A DNA stretch of 64,000 nucleotides from Planctomycetaceae bacterium (GTDB lineage Bacteria; Planctomycetota; Phycisphaerae; Tepidisphaerales; Tepidisphaeraceae): contig JAIYCY010000025.1 of NCBI GenBank assembly GCA_027487775.1, positions 115,692 to 179,691 on the forward strand, in the 5' to 3' direction. Below, in pieces: positions 53,604 through 63,475 of this stretch. The notes below the pieces were generated by a model. That model saw nothing but the letters and a program-made list of their open reading frames with translations. It was not told the origin of the DNA and ran no database searches. Made by a program: the position numbers and the translations under genes. Every line of letters begins with the position of its first letter. Positions within the stretch are counted from its first letter, which is position 1.

Positions 53604-56600
53604 TCAAGTCGCCGCCGCGGGGGTCGGGCGGTGGCTGTGAACGATTTCTTTTCCGCCGACGAGCAGCATGGGGCTTGCGATCGCGATGGAGCTGTAGGTT
53701 CCGGTGAGTAGACCGACGAACAGCGCGAAGGTGAATCCGTGGATCGCAGGTCCGCCGGTCATGTACATGACCAGGAGCGTTACGATGGTGGTACCGCCGG
53801 TGAGCAGGGTTCGGCTGAGGGTTTGGTTGATGGAGAGGTTGATGATATCGCGATCGACGTGTCCGATTTTGTCGCGGTTTTCGCGAATTCGGTCGAAGAC
53901 GACGACGGTATCGCTCATCGAGAATCCGATGACGGTGAGGATGGCAGTCACCATCGTCAGATTCAGGCGGAAGCCTTCGAGCATGATCGCGTTTCCGAAA
54001 GCAGTCTCGGCGAGCAGGTGTGCGAATCCGATCGCCGCCAGCACCATGAGGAAATCGTGAAGGAGCGCGATAATGGTTGCGATCGAGTACTTGAAGTCGT
54101 TGAAGCGCAGCCAGATGTAGATCACGATCAGCAGCAGCGAGGCAACGAGCGCCGCGACCGCGTTGAAGCGTGTATCGCCGGCGACGCTCGCATCGATCTG
54201 ACCGACCCGACTAAACTCAGCCGGCCTGGAGAGCGCGGTCGTGACTTTGTTCCACGCTGGCTCGGCGAAGGCCTGAATCCATTCGGTTTCGCGAGCCGCG
54301 TCGAAGGCGGCATTGTTGTCAGAGACATAGACGATCGCACCTGTGCCGTCGGGCAACTCATCCACATCGATGCGACGCGAAGCGCTCGCGCCCTCGGCGA
54401 GCCTCTGCTGTTCGACACGCTGCTTGATCTCAACGACGCTGAGCCGCGGCGCGAGGTCCTTAAGGACGATCGCCAGCCCGCCCACGTGATCTGCGAGCCG
54501 GGCGAGTTGTCGCGGTTCGACGCCTGCGACGGCGGTCCGATCGTTTTCGATTGGGAACGCGTGCACGCGCCATGCCTCTGCGAAGGATGCGTCAAATCCG
54601 ACGAATCTCGCCGGGTCGGCGACGTTCAGTCGTCCGGTCAGTGCTCGCCCGAGCGCGGCGCGAACATCGGTCGCGTTGGTGTTGACGGTGATCAGTTCGT
54701 ACGAGCGATGCGCGGTCGAATTTCCTTCGCCTTCGTCATCGCCCACGCTCTGCACTTGCGCGGCGGGCAGAGCATCGGGTTCGGCCTCGGCGGCGTCATT
54801 GATGAGCTTGCGGACTTCTTCGATCGGTGCCGGTTCACGCAGATCAAACTGCACAACCGTGCCGCCGGCGAATTCGATATCGAGCAGTCGACCCTGCCGG
54901 TAGCTCTGCGTGAAGAAGAACAACCCGGCGAGGATCAGGATGCCACTGCCGAGCAGGAACAGCGGCGCCTTTTTCATCCAATCGACCTTAGGCAGGAGCA
55001 GTTTTTCCCACCAGGGCAGAGTGGTCGGAACGCTGCCGAGCTTCTGGACATTAAACTTTTCGATGAGGATCAAAAAGATCGTGCGTGTGACAAAGAGTGC
55101 GGTGAACAGGGAGGCGAAGATACCCAGCAGCAGCGTCAGGCCGAATCCCTTGACGTCTTCGGTTCCGATGATGTAGAGGATGGCCCCGGTGATTCCGGCC
55201 GTTACGTTGGAGTCGAGGATCGCGCTGGCTGCCCGTCGATATGAATTGGCAAGCGTGACGCGCAAGCTGAATCCGCGACGTTGTTCTTCGCGCAAGCGTT
55301 CGAAGATGAGCACGTTCGCGTCGACCGCCATCCCGATCGTCAGGATGATCCCTGCCACGCCGGGCAGTGTGAACGTCGCTTGAAAGATGCTCATCCCCGC
55401 GAGGATGAGGACGAGATTCATCAGCACCGCCACCATCGCGACGACGCCCGAGAGGTAGTAGTAGCCGATGAGAAAGATGGCAACGACCCCCAGTCCGAAC
55501 ACACACGCGAGAAGTCCGCGTTCGAGGTTATCCCGACCGAGTTGCGGACCGACGGTACGTTCGACGAGTGGCTCTTCGCTGAGCGTGCCCGGCAAGGCGC
55601 CAGCCTTGAAGGTGCGGATAAGGTAGTTGAGTTTGGCGGCGCTGAAGCTGCCGGTGATGACGCCCTGCCGATCGATTTGCGATTGGATGGTCGCGGTCGA
55701 GATGATTTTTTCATCGAGGACAGCGGTCAGTAGGCGACCTTTGTGTCGGCCTGTCATTTCGCTGAAAAGCCGTCCGCCGACCGGATCGAATTCAAAGCCG
55801 ACGATTTGTCCGGGTCGATCGGGTTGGCTCGTCGGATAGGCGTTGGCGAGGGACCATTTCAGATCCTGTCTGGGCAACATCGCGTTTTGCGGGGTCATCC
55901 AGACGAGTCCATAGAGTTCGCCGTTGTATTCGCCGAGCGCACGGCCGGGCGTGCCTGGTGCGTCGTCTTGGCGATCGAATCGCACCCATTTGAGGTCTTC
56001 GCCTGGTCGATAGCGTGGTCCTTCCCGGGCGAGTCTGGCGCGCAATTCGTCGGCGCGGTCGCTCGGCGCGTCATCGGCCATGATGTGGAAGCTGAGAACG
56101 CCCGAACCGCGCAGAAGCGACTTTAGTTCGGCGACATCGCCCACTGAATCACGGATTGCCGACCATGCGGTGTGCGTGGTGATGAGGGTGTCGATGCGTG
56201 TTTGGAGTTCCTTGAAATCGGGGTCAGCGGCTCGCAGTTCAGCGATTCGAGCCTCGCGTCGGGCCGGTTCACGGATGTTCAGAGCGCTTTCCATGGAAAG
56301 CGGGTCGACGTTCAGGTTCATCACCAGGGGCAGGAGCCGGTCGATTTCGAGCTGTGCCGAGGCCTCGGCGAGCGCGTCACGCGCGGTCCGGGCGGCGCGT
56401 CGCTCGTCAGCCTTGCTGGCAAGTTGATTGAGAAGCTCAGATCGCTTGGCGCTACCCGCGGCCAATTCGGAGAGCCTTGCCGCACGTTGGTCGGCATCAG
56501 GCAGAGCGATCGCCGCCTCGACTGCGGGCCAGCGCAACTGCAACTGCGCGATCGCGTCGGTGGCCTTGGCGTAATCCGCACGAACCTGCTTGACCTGACC

Positions 56601-56975
56601 CGATTCCTCGCTGATGGGAAGTTGGATTTCGAGACGATTAGCCCCCTGAGGTCGCCAGACCAGGTTGCGCACGCCCTGCGGATCGACACGTTCTCGGAGC
56701 GACGCTGCCACCCGTTCGGAGAGGTCCGGCGTGGGAGTTTGTCCGTCGGGCGGGATGATTTCGTACAACAGCGACGATCCGCCTGCCATGTCGAGGCCCG
56801 GCTTCATCGCCGGTGCGAAGTCCACGCGCCAGGATTTCTCCTGCGTTTGCGGATCGGTCTCGCGCATGTTGAAGAACCAAAACAGGCTCGGCGGCACGGA
56901 AGGAAAAAGTGCCGAGACCGCAAGGTACATGACCGCCAGGATTGTAAACACCCGGCCTGATAGGGAAGTTTGCAT
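53604..56975 (-). CDS. secDF: Fused protein translocase subunit SecDF
   Basis: 1,123 residues. The SecD half has an N-terminal helix (~8-28), the GLDMAGGSSLLYEI motif (~60-73), the P1 domain, and six membrane helices with GMAVDANVLIFERLREE. The SecF half starts near 690, with GIEFAGG-like DIEFAGGTVVQFDL and GFSMSDTVVVFDRIRENR. It uses the proton gradient to complete protein export through SecYEG. Odd feature: residues ~130-285 of P1 are an Ala/Arg/Glu-rich helical, coiled-coil-like insertion not found in standard SecD. yajC lies 84 bp upstream, as usual. Confidence 0.95.
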   Translation of the reverse strand: MQTSLSGRVFTILAVMYLAVSALFPSVPPSLFWFFNMRETDPQTQEKSWRVDFAPAMKPGLDMAGGSSLLYEIIPPDGQTPTPDLSERVAASLRERVDPQGVRNLVWRPQGANRLEIQLPISEESGQVKQVRADYAKATDAIAQLQLRWPAVEAAIALPDADQRAARLSELAAGSAKRSELLNQLASKADERRAARTARDALAEASAQLEIDRLLPLVMNLNVDPLSMESALNIREPARREARIAELRAADPDFKELQTRIDTLITTHTAWSAIRDSVGDVAELKSLLRGSGVLSFHIMADDAPSDRADELRARLAREGPRYRPGEDLKWVRFDRQDDAPGTPGRALGEYNGELYGLVWMTPQNAMLPRQDLKWSLANAYPTSQPDRPGQIVGFEFDPVGGRLFSEMTGRHKGRLLTAVLDEKIISTATIQSQIDRQGVITGSFSAAKLNYLIRTFKAGALPGTLSEEPLVERTVGPQLGRDNLERGLLACVFGLGVVAIFLIGYYYLSGVVAMVAVLMNLVLILAGMSIFQATFTLPGVAGIILTIGMAVDANVLIFERLREEQRRGFSLRVTLANSYRRAASAILDSNVTAGITGAILYIIGTEDVKGFGLTLLLGIFASLFTALFVTRTIFLILIEKFNVQKLGSVPTTLPWWEKLLLPKVDWMKKAPLFLLGSGILILAGLFFFTQSYRQGRLLDIEFAGGTVVQFDLREPAPIEEVRKLINDAAEAEPDALPAAQVQSVGDDEGEGNSTAHRSYELITVNTNATDVRAALGRALTGRLNVADPARFVGFDASFAEAWRVHAFPIENDRTAVAGVEPRQLARLADHVGGLAIVLKDLAPRLSVVEIKQRVEQQRLAEGASASRRIDVDELPDGTGAIVYVSDNNAAFDAARETEWIQAFAEPAWNKVTTALSRPAEFSRVGQIDASVAGDTRFNAVAALVASLLLIVIYIWLRFNDFKYSIATIIALLHDFLMVLAAIGFAHLLAETAFGNAIMLEGFRLNLTMVTAILTVIGFSMSDTVVVFDRIRENRDKIGHVDRDIINLSINQTLSRTLLTGGTTIVTLLVMYMTGGPAIHGFTFALFVGLLTGTYSSIAIASPMLLVGGKEIVHSHRPTPAAAT

Positions 56976-57059
56976 GGGAGATGGGGCAGAAGTCGTGTCG
57001 TAGCGTCAGATCAATTCGAACAGCCGGGGGCATTTCGTTCAATGCTTCGGCTGCCGTCG

Positions 57060-57506
57060 TCATTCTTTGAGTGCCTTGGCGATCGCGTCGCGTGCGTACC
57101 AGATTTTTGTATTCGAGTTTTCATCGACTTTGATGAGCACGCGGTCTTCCTTGGTCTCGACGATGTGCCCGATCTCCCCGCCGATCATCTGCACGCGATC
57201 GCCCTTTTTCATGGCCGAGAGCATGTTGGCGCGTTCGCGGTCTTGTCGCTTCTTGCTGCTGGTGATGAACCACCAGAAAACGACGAAGATCAGAATGATG
57301 GGACCGAAGCTGGAGAGGAATTGGAACCAGCCAGGCGGAGGCGGGCCGCCCGCCGCACCCGCAGCACCGGCCGCACCCGCAGGCGCGGCGGCCCCGCTCA
57401 CGGCTCCACCGGTTGCCGCGGCATCCTGCGCCAGCAAGGTCGCATCCTGCGCCAGCGGCATCCATGAACTGACATCTGACACCACTGACATCATCGTCTC
57501 AATCAT
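57060..57506 (-). CDS. yajC: Preprotein translocase subunit YajC
   Basis: 148 residues from the ATG at 57506, with AAAGGA 9 nt upstream; a TTG at 57527 is an alternative. An Ala/Gly/Pro-rich N-terminal stretch precedes one membrane helix (~65-85, FGPIILIFVVFWWFI) and the conserved cytoplasmic SH3-like part (MKKGDRVQMIGGEIGHIVE). The N-terminal region is longer than in enterobacterial YajC. It is paired with secDF. Confidence 0.93.
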   Translation of the reverse strand: MIETMMSVVSDVSSWMPLAQDATLLAQDAAATGGAVSGAAAPAGAAGAAGAAGGPPPPGWFQFLSSFGPIILIFVVFWWFITSSKKRQDRERANMLSAMKKGDRVQMIGGEIGHIVETKEDRVLIKVDENSNTKIWYARDAIAKALKE

Positions 57507-57658
57507 GTGCAATCGTCCTTTGTTCAAGTTGCCAGCTCCATGCCGGCAACGATTTGGGTTGATTTAAAGCATCTCGACAGGCCGTCCCGAATTCAGCAAG
57601 CCATCTCAGTTGTTCATGTCATTCGGTTGTTCATGTCATGCTGTGCAGGATGCGGCAG

Positions 57659-58816
57659 TCAGTCCGCTTGTCGAATCCCTGCCCCGAGCACTGCGCGCGG
57701 ATCGGTTGTGCGAAATGCTTCAAAACGCCCGGCCTCGATCGACGCACGCACGTCGCTCATCAGCCGCTGATAGAACCTCACATTATGCAGGCTCAGGAGG
57801 ATCGGGCCAAGCATCTCGTCGGCCATAAAGAAATGTCGGATCGCCCCGCGTGTGAATTGTCTGCAGCAGACGCAATCGCATCCTTCCTCGACCGGTCGAT
57901 CATCCCGGGCGAATTTCGCGTTCTTCAGCCTGATCTGCCCGCCGGGCGTCCAGGCGTTGGCATTCCTTCCGTTCCGCGTCGGCAGCGTGCAATCGAACAT
58001 ATCGATCCCACGGGCGACGGCTTCGACGAGGTCGCGCGGGTAACCAACGCCCATCAGATAACGCGGTTTGTCGGCCGGCAACGCCCCCACCACGCCGTCG
58101 AGCACCTTCAGCATGTTGTCAAAACCCTCACCCACCGCCAATCCGCCCACCGCATAACCCGGGAAATCGAGTCCGATCAGCTTCTCAGCACAAGCCAGCC
58201 GCAAATCCACATGAAGTCCGCCTTGGACGATCCCAAAGAGGCTCTGCGCGTCCGGTCGGCTGTGCGCCTCCCGACAGATCTTGGCCCAACGAATCGTCCG
58301 CTCGACCGCGCGTTCCTGCACGTCGCGTGGGGCGGTGGATTCGGGGCACTCATCAAAACACATGATGATGTCCGCGCCCAGCTTGTTTTGCACCGCGATC
58401 GACCGGGCGGGTGTTAAGTGAATGATTGATCCGTCGATCTGGCTCTTGAAGGTCACGCCCTCGTCGTCGATTTTGTTGATGTCCGAGAGGCTAAAGACCT
58501 GAAATCCGCCGGAATCCGTGAGGATCGGCCCGCGCCAGCCCATGAAACGGTGCAGCTCGCCGAGTTGGGAGACCGTCTCCTCGCCGGGCCTGAGCATGAG
58601 ATGGTAGGTGTTCGCCAGGATGCACTGCGACCCGGTGGCCGCGATCGAATCTGGCAATTGTCCCTTGATGGTGCCTTGTGTGCCCACCGGCATAAAGGCG
58701 GGCGTATCGAAGAATCCGTGTCGCGTATGCACACGTCCGAGCCGGGCGTGGCCGTCGCGTCCCAATGGTTCATATCGAAGGGCTCGGTCGTTCAAAGTCG
58801 GGCAAATGTACGTCAC
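57659..58816 (-). CDS. tgt: Queuine/preQ1 tRNA-ribosyltransferase
   Basis: 385 residues from a GTG at 58816; the frame stays open far upstream, but the family begins here (RALRYEPLGRDGHARLGRV). Key parts: ILTDSGGFQVFSL (~95), the nucleophile Asp in GIDMFDCTLPTRNGR (~264-278), and the zinc ligands in CDCVCCRQF plus RHFF (~305-325). It exchanges G34 for preQ1 in tRNA-GUN anticodons. The queF partner is at 47398. No strong ribosome site precedes the GTG. Confidence 0.94.
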   Translation of the reverse strand: MTYICPTLNDRALRYEPLGRDGHARLGRVHTRHGFFDTPAFMPVGTQGTIKGQLPDSIAATGSQCILANTYHLMLRPGEETVSQLGELHRFMGWRGPILTDSGGFQVFSLSDINKIDDEGVTFKSQIDGSIIHLTPARSIAVQNKLGADIIMCFDECPESTAPRDVQERAVERTIRWAKICREAHSRPDAQSLFGIVQGGLHVDLRLACAEKLIGLDFPGYAVGGLAVGEGFDNMLKVLDGVVGALPADKPRYLMGVGYPRDLVEAVARGIDMFDCTLPTRNGRNANAWTPGGQIRLKNAKFARDDRPVEEGCDCVCCRQFTRGAIRHFFMADEMLGPILLSLHNVRFYQRLMSDVRASIEAGRFEAFRTTDPRAVLGAGIRQAD

Positions 58817-58927
58817 GTCACGCCCGAGCGGTAGTCGATGCCATCTTCCCGGCGAAAATCGAAGGAGATGAGCGAGGGAATTCCGAAACGATCGACTTTG
58901 CTCGATGTGTCGGCCTACCATGCACAG

Positions 58928-59539
58928 ATGAAGACGATTCCCCCAATCGCAGCCGACGCGGTGGTCACGGGTCTGCGGCTCCCCGGAGAGACCCTTCGGG
59001 CGGTCCTGGATCCGATTCGACCGACGATGCTCATCTTCGTGCGGCACTTCGGGTGCATCTTCTGTAAGGAGATGGTTCGCGATGCCCGCGCTGCGTCGGT
59101 GGCTCAACGTGACATCTATCCGGCGGTGCGGGTCGTGTGCATGGCAAGCCCGACCGAGGCCGAGCCTTTCTTTGCTCGGCTCTGGCCGGACGTTCCGGTG
59201 ATCTGTGATCCTGACAAGGTCCTCTACGACGCATTCCAGCTGAAGCACGGCAGCTTCGGGCAGATGTTCGGCCCCCGCGTTTGGGCATGCGGGTTCCGCG
59301 CGACTGCCAAAGGCAACGGCCCGGGCTTTCATCGCGTCGTCGGTGATCCGTGGACCTTGCCGGGCCTTTTCGTGGTCGATCCCAAGGGCAACATCCTGTT
59401 CACGCACGAATTCAAACACGCCGGCAATCACCCCGACTGGCTCGCCTTGCCTTCGCTGATCGGTGCCAAGGCCGCGAGTCATTTGTCGATCACGCAAGCC
59501 ACCGGTGATTCGGTTCGGGCCAATCCCGGCGGCATCTGA
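58928..59539 (+). CDS. AhpC/TSA-like (SelL-related) thioredoxin-fold redox protein
   Basis: 203 residues from the ATG at 58928; upstream in-frame ATGs at 58838 and 58868 are possible, the latter with AAGGAG too close to be used. Thioredoxin fold with a CxxC in FVRHFGCIFCKEM (~48). Later parts include ICDPDKVLYDAFQL and PGLFVVDPKGNILFTHEFKHAGNHPDWLAL. Related SelL proteins carry selenocysteine at the first position; here it is Cys (TGT), so no recoding is involved. It probably reduces peroxides or disulfides. Divergent from tgt. Confidence 0.82.
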   Translation: MKTIPPIAADAVVTGLRLPGETLRAVLDPIRPTMLIFVRHFGCIFCKEMVRDARAASVAQRDIYPAVRVVCMASPTEAEPFFARLWPDVPVICDPDKVLYDAFQLKHGSFGQMFGPRVWACGFRATAKGNGPGFHRVVGDPWTLPGLFVVDPKGNILFTHEFKHAGNHPDWLALPSLIGAKAASHLSITQATGDSVRANPGGI

Positions 59540-59686
59540 GCGGGGTCTGTGTCGTGATGCGTGGGTTTGCTGCAATCGTGCGCGGTGCGGCCTCGGTTCC
59601 AAATCGAAACAATTTTTCTCGGTTTGTCCTCCAATTCGATACAGATTGTTGCACGCGCCTACGCTTTGGGCATTATCCAACCGCCT

Positions 59687-60436
59687 ATGTCTTCCACGCC
59701 GATCGTTCGAGTCGCCAGCGTCCACAAGCGTTACCGCCAGGGGGCCGTCGATGTTCACGCCCTGCGCGGCGTGTCGCTTGACGTTGAACGCGGCTCATTC
59801 ATTTCCATTATGGGTGCGAGCGGCTCGGGCAAGAGCACGCTCCTGCATTTGCTTGCCGGTCTGACGCAGGCGGATGACGGCAGCGTTCACATCGACAACA
59901 CCGATCTCACCGGACTCTCCGATCACGATCTGACCCTGTTTCGCAGGCGTCGCATCGGGCTGATCTTTCAGTCCTTCAACCTCATTCCCACACTCACCGC
60001 CCGCGAGAACATGATGCTGCCGCTGATGCTCGACGGTAAGACGGATCGCGCGGCGCAGAATCGCGTGGACGAACTTCTGGAAAAACTCGGCATGCTCAAG
60101 CGATCACATCATCGTCCCGACGCACTCTCGGGCGGAGAACAGCAACGGATCGCGATCGGCCGCGCATTAGTCACGGAGCCTGCGGTCATACTTGCTGACG
60201 AACCGACTGGGAATCTGGATTCGCACAACAGCCGCGTGGTGTGCGAATTGTTGCGTGATTTGTCAGGCGAGCAGGGCCGCACCATCATCATGGTCACGCA
60301 CGAGGCCGAGGTCGCAGCCTACACCAAACAGGTCATTGTGCTGCGTGACGGCTCGATCGTCGATCGCTTTGAAGGCGAAGGCTTTCTGGAGCACCACTCC
60401 GAGCGATTCTCTGCCGCCCTCGCGCGAACGGCCTGA
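59687..60436 (+). CDS. ABC transporter ATP-binding protein, LolD/MacB type
   Basis: 249 residues from the ATG at 59687 (MSSTPIVRVASVHKRY). Walker A GASGSGKST (~44-52), Q-loop FQSFNLIPTLT, signature LSGGEQQRIAIGRAL (~147-161), Walker B VILADEPTGNLD (~168-179) and switch His in MVTHEAE. The LolD/MacB-family Q-loop and signature fit lipoprotein or antibiotic export, working with the FtsX-type permease encoded 96 bp downstream. Confidence 0.92.
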   Translation: MSSTPIVRVASVHKRYRQGAVDVHALRGVSLDVERGSFISIMGASGSGKSTLLHLLAGLTQADDGSVHIDNTDLTGLSDHDLTLFRRRRIGLIFQSFNLIPTLTARENMMLPLMLDGKTDRAAQNRVDELLEKLGMLKRSHHRPDALSGGEQQRIAIGRALVTEPAVILADEPTGNLDSHNSRVVCELLRDLSGEQGRTIIMVTHEAEVAAYTKQVIVLRDGSIVDRFEGEGFLEHHSERFSAALARTA

Positions 60437-60532
60437 CCTGAGCCCCTTCATCCGTTGGATCACATGCACACACGCGGGACATGAATACACGTCGGATTCG
60501 ATCGCGCTGACCCTCGCACGGACGCCCTCTCC

Positions 60533-63331
60533 ATGACCAGCCTTCGCCTCTCGCTCGCCCACCTTCGGCACCGCCCGCTGCGATTCGCGCTCTGCGCGAT
60601 GGCGATGGCGATGGCGGTCACGCTGGTGGTCGCGATCACGAGCGGGTATGCGTCGATGGAGAAGGCGTTGCGCGGCTTCGTGGAGCAGTTTATCGGCGCG
60701 ACCGATTTCGAGATCGTCCATCCGGGCGATCGTCTGCCCTCGCTGGATCCGCAACTGGCGCGCGATCTCGCCCTGGATCCGCGTGTTGCGAAGATCCATG
60801 CGCGTATCGAAGCCCGCGCCGCGCCGCTGAAGTCTGACGGATCGGCCAACGATGATGCGCGACTGAACCTTTTCGGTATCGATCCAGAAGTCGATCCGAT
60901 CGCCTCCAGCGTCAATTTCAAAGCGGGCCGCTGGTTCACCGCCCGCGAGAAGAACGCGATCGTCATCGATGAGAACGCCGCCGACATCATGGGGATCTCC
61001 GTCGGCGATCGCGTGCAGTTTGCCCGAGGGACCGGGCAGAACGGGCCACTCGAACTCACCGTCACCGGCATCGTGAGACAGATCAGCTTTCTGAGGGGCT
61101 TTTTTCGAGTCGCCTACCTGCCCCTTTCCACCGCCGGCGAATTTGTCAATCCCGATCGTCCGGGCGATCTGACGAAGATTCGCGGCGAGTTTGCTGTTGG
61201 TGTCGATGCCGAGTCGTTTTCGTTTGATTGGTCGAATCGCATCGCGCGGGTTGATGAGCAGATTCGTTTCAAGCTGATTCGTGATGAACGAACCAAGCTT
61301 GATCAGAATCTTCGCGGGATGAGGCTGGTGAGCTTTCTCGGCTCTGCAGTTGCGATGCTGGCGGCGACTTTTATCGTTTTCGGCACGCTGAGCATGGGCG
61401 TCACCGAGCGCCGCCGACAACTTGGGATGCTCCGCGCCGTGGGCGCGACGCGCGGACTGGTCACACGGATGGTCGTGCTTGATGCGCTTCTTCTGGGCAT
61501 CGCGGGCCTGTTGATCGGCGTTCCACTGGGCCTGCTGGCTGTGCGAACGCTCGACCTGATCTTTCCCGATCTTTTTAGTGCAGGTCTCAGCTACGACTAT
61601 CTGGGCATCCTGTTCGCGTGCCTCGTCACGATGACGGCGGCCCTGGTTGCATCGATCCTGCCCGCCTATCACGCCTCGCGGACCAGCCCGCTTGAAGCGA
61701 TGTCCTCCCACGCCCAGCAACCTCCGCCGCGCCTGCCGTGGCGTAGTTTTGCCATCGGACTCTTTCTGCTATCGCTCGACACGATCATCGTTTTATTCCC
61801 GTGGTCGCTCATCACCGATTTCCACGCCGACGCGCGCATGATCGCGCACTTCCTCGTCGGATATCCCACGCTCTTTGTTGGCTTCTTCCTTGTCGCGCCA
61901 ATGACGGTGTGGATCGTCGAGCGGTCCGTCGGCCCGCTCGTGGCTCGCATCGCCTCCGTGCGATTCGAGTTACTGCGACAGCAACTCTCAGGCTCCGCCT
62001 GGCGTAGCGCAGGCACCGGGGCGGCCCTCATGGTCGGGCTTGCGGTGCTCGTCGTGATGAACGTGCAGAGCACCAGCGTCCTCTCGAGTTGGCAACTGCC
62101 GGAAAAGTTCCCCGATGTGTTCGTCCTCGCAGACGGCGGACGCGGAAAGTTTGACGACAACGCCATCAACGCCATCCGAAAGACTCCCGGCGTCGATCCC
62201 GATCGCGTCATGCCCATCCATGTCGCAAGCCCAAGGCTCGGGGATTCGATTGGCAATCTCGCGCTGGCGTTCAGTTTGCCGAATGCGACCGTGTTTGTCG
62301 GCGTTGATCCGAACAACGTCTTCGACATGCTCCAACTCGACTGGCGCGGCGGCGACGAAACGACCGCCAAACGCATGTGGCTCGCCGGTCGATCCATCAC
62401 GCTCAGTGACGGCTCAAAGCTCGAAGCCACCATCGAGCGCGAGACCGACTCGACGGTCGATCTCTGGTTGCTCGACGGTACGAAGCGCTCTGTCGCCCGA
62501 TCCGAGATTCGCACGAACGAGCCCGGTCGGTACCTCGTCATCACCACCGAGTTCCGCAAGTTGCGCGGCGACGATGTGGGCAGTCGATTTCTGATGGAAG
62601 TTGGGATGCTCATGCGGCGCGAGATCGAATTCACGGTGGTCGGCGTGGTGTGGAGCCCCGGCATGGACGTTCTGCTGGGGCAGTTCGATCTGGCGAACAA
62701 GGTCCAGGAACAGACCGCCGCCACCGTCTTCGGAACCATCGCCAATGCTCGGGACGATCTCGGCTCGAAGGAAGCCATGCTCATCGCCGCGATGATCGAG
62801 CCCGGGGTTGAGCGCGAGGCGCTGATCACATCGATGCGTACGAATCTGTCCAGCCAGAGCCTTGGCGTGCACGACGTGCGTGCGATCAAGGAGACGATGG
62901 TCAGCAACTTCCGTCGCGTGGTGATGATGGCTGGCACCATCGCATGGGGCGCGATGCTCGTGGCGTGCCTGGGCGTGAGCAACACGATCATCGCAGGCGT
63001 GCAGAGTCGGCGCTGGCAGATCGGCGTGCTGCGCTCGATCGGTCTGACGCGCAGCGAGCTCACGCGGCTGATCCTTTGCGAAAGCGCGCTGCTCGGCGTG
63101 GTCGGGGTCGTGCTCGGCTTGCTCGCCGGCTTGTTGATGGCCTTCAACGTGACCAAACTCTACGCCCGCGTCATCGGCATCGATCCGCCGATCAACATTC
63201 CCTGGCCGACCGTTTTGCTTGCGATGGGTGTGGTCGTCGTACTGAGCGTCCTCGCCGGTCTGTGGCCCGCACGCAGCACCTCCCGCCGCGCCCCGCTCGA
63301 ACTCCTCCAAGCCGGCCGCGCAGCAGGTTGA
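60533..63331 (+). CDS. Duplicated FtsX-like ABC permease
   Basis: 932 residues. An N-terminal helix (~18-38) is followed by a periplasmic MacB-like domain (~45-260) and a first FtsX block of three helices (~265-400, including RRRQLGMLRAVGATRGLVTRM). A middle helix pair (~405-460) and another helix precede a second periplasmic region (~530-765) and a second FtsX block (~790-925, RRWQIGVLRSIGLTRSELTRL). The double layout is that of large FtsX-type exporters that work as a single chain with one ATPase. Substrate unknown; candidates are lipoproteins or surface lipids. Confidence 0.9.
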   Translation: MTSLRLSLAHLRHRPLRFALCAMAMAMAVTLVVAITSGYASMEKALRGFVEQFIGATDFEIVHPGDRLPSLDPQLARDLALDPRVAKIHARIEARAAPLKSDGSANDDARLNLFGIDPEVDPIASSVNFKAGRWFTAREKNAIVIDENAADIMGISVGDRVQFARGTGQNGPLELTVTGIVRQISFLRGFFRVAYLPLSTAGEFVNPDRPGDLTKIRGEFAVGVDAESFSFDWSNRIARVDEQIRFKLIRDERTKLDQNLRGMRLVSFLGSAVAMLAATFIVFGTLSMGVTERRRQLGMLRAVGATRGLVTRMVVLDALLLGIAGLLIGVPLGLLAVRTLDLIFPDLFSAGLSYDYLGILFACLVTMTAALVASILPAYHASRTSPLEAMSSHAQQPPPRLPWRSFAIGLFLLSLDTIIVLFPWSLITDFHADARMIAHFLVGYPTLFVGFFLVAPMTVWIVERSVGPLVARIASVRFELLRQQLSGSAWRSAGTGAALMVGLAVLVVMNVQSTSVLSSWQLPEKFPDVFVLADGGRGKFDDNAINAIRKTPGVDPDRVMPIHVASPRLGDSIGNLALAFSLPNATVFVGVDPNNVFDMLQLDWRGGDETTAKRMWLAGRSITLSDGSKLEATIERETDSTVDLWLLDGTKRSVARSEIRTNEPGRYLVITTEFRKLRGDDVGSRFLMEVGMLMRREIEFTVVGVVWSPGMDVLLGQFDLANKVQEQTAATVFGTIANARDDLGSKEAMLIAAMIEPGVEREALITSMRTNLSSQSLGVHDVRAIKETMVSNFRRVVMMAGTIAWGAMLVACLGVSNTIIAGVQSRRWQIGVLRSIGLTRSELTRLILCESALLGVVGVVLGLLAGLLMAFNVTKLYARVIGIDPPINIPWPTVLLAMGVVVVLSVLAGLWPARSTSRRAPLELLQAGRAAG

Positions 63332-63475
63332 ACAATTTCACGCCCCCATGGGTTCCCGAGAACTCGAAGGCTTCGATGTGAAACAAACAGCTGTACGATC
63401 ATGACGGCTCCGTTCCGATCTCGGCGTTCCCTATCTCGTCGCTCACCAATTCATTGCTCCCGATGACGTCATCGC

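Noticed and set aside
53739..55244. 501-codon open frame antisense to secDF
   Set aside because: Lies entirely opposite a well-conserved gene, with no family resemblance; it is a by-product of high-GC codon use.
58868..58927. ATG at 58868 as start of the redox protein
   Set aside because: The AAGGAG sits directly against this ATG, too close for use, and the conserved sequence begins after 58928; it stays an open alternative only.
58817..59758. N-terminal extension of tgt to a 699-residue protein
   Set aside because: The upstream part is opposite the redox gene, with no domain; Tgt homology begins at 58816.
61669..63156. 495-codon antisense frame over the FtsX-like permease (and a 485-codon one at 60263-61720)
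   Set aside because: Opposite a real membrane protein gene; Arg/Ser/Pro-rich compositions without domains are typical of shadow frames.
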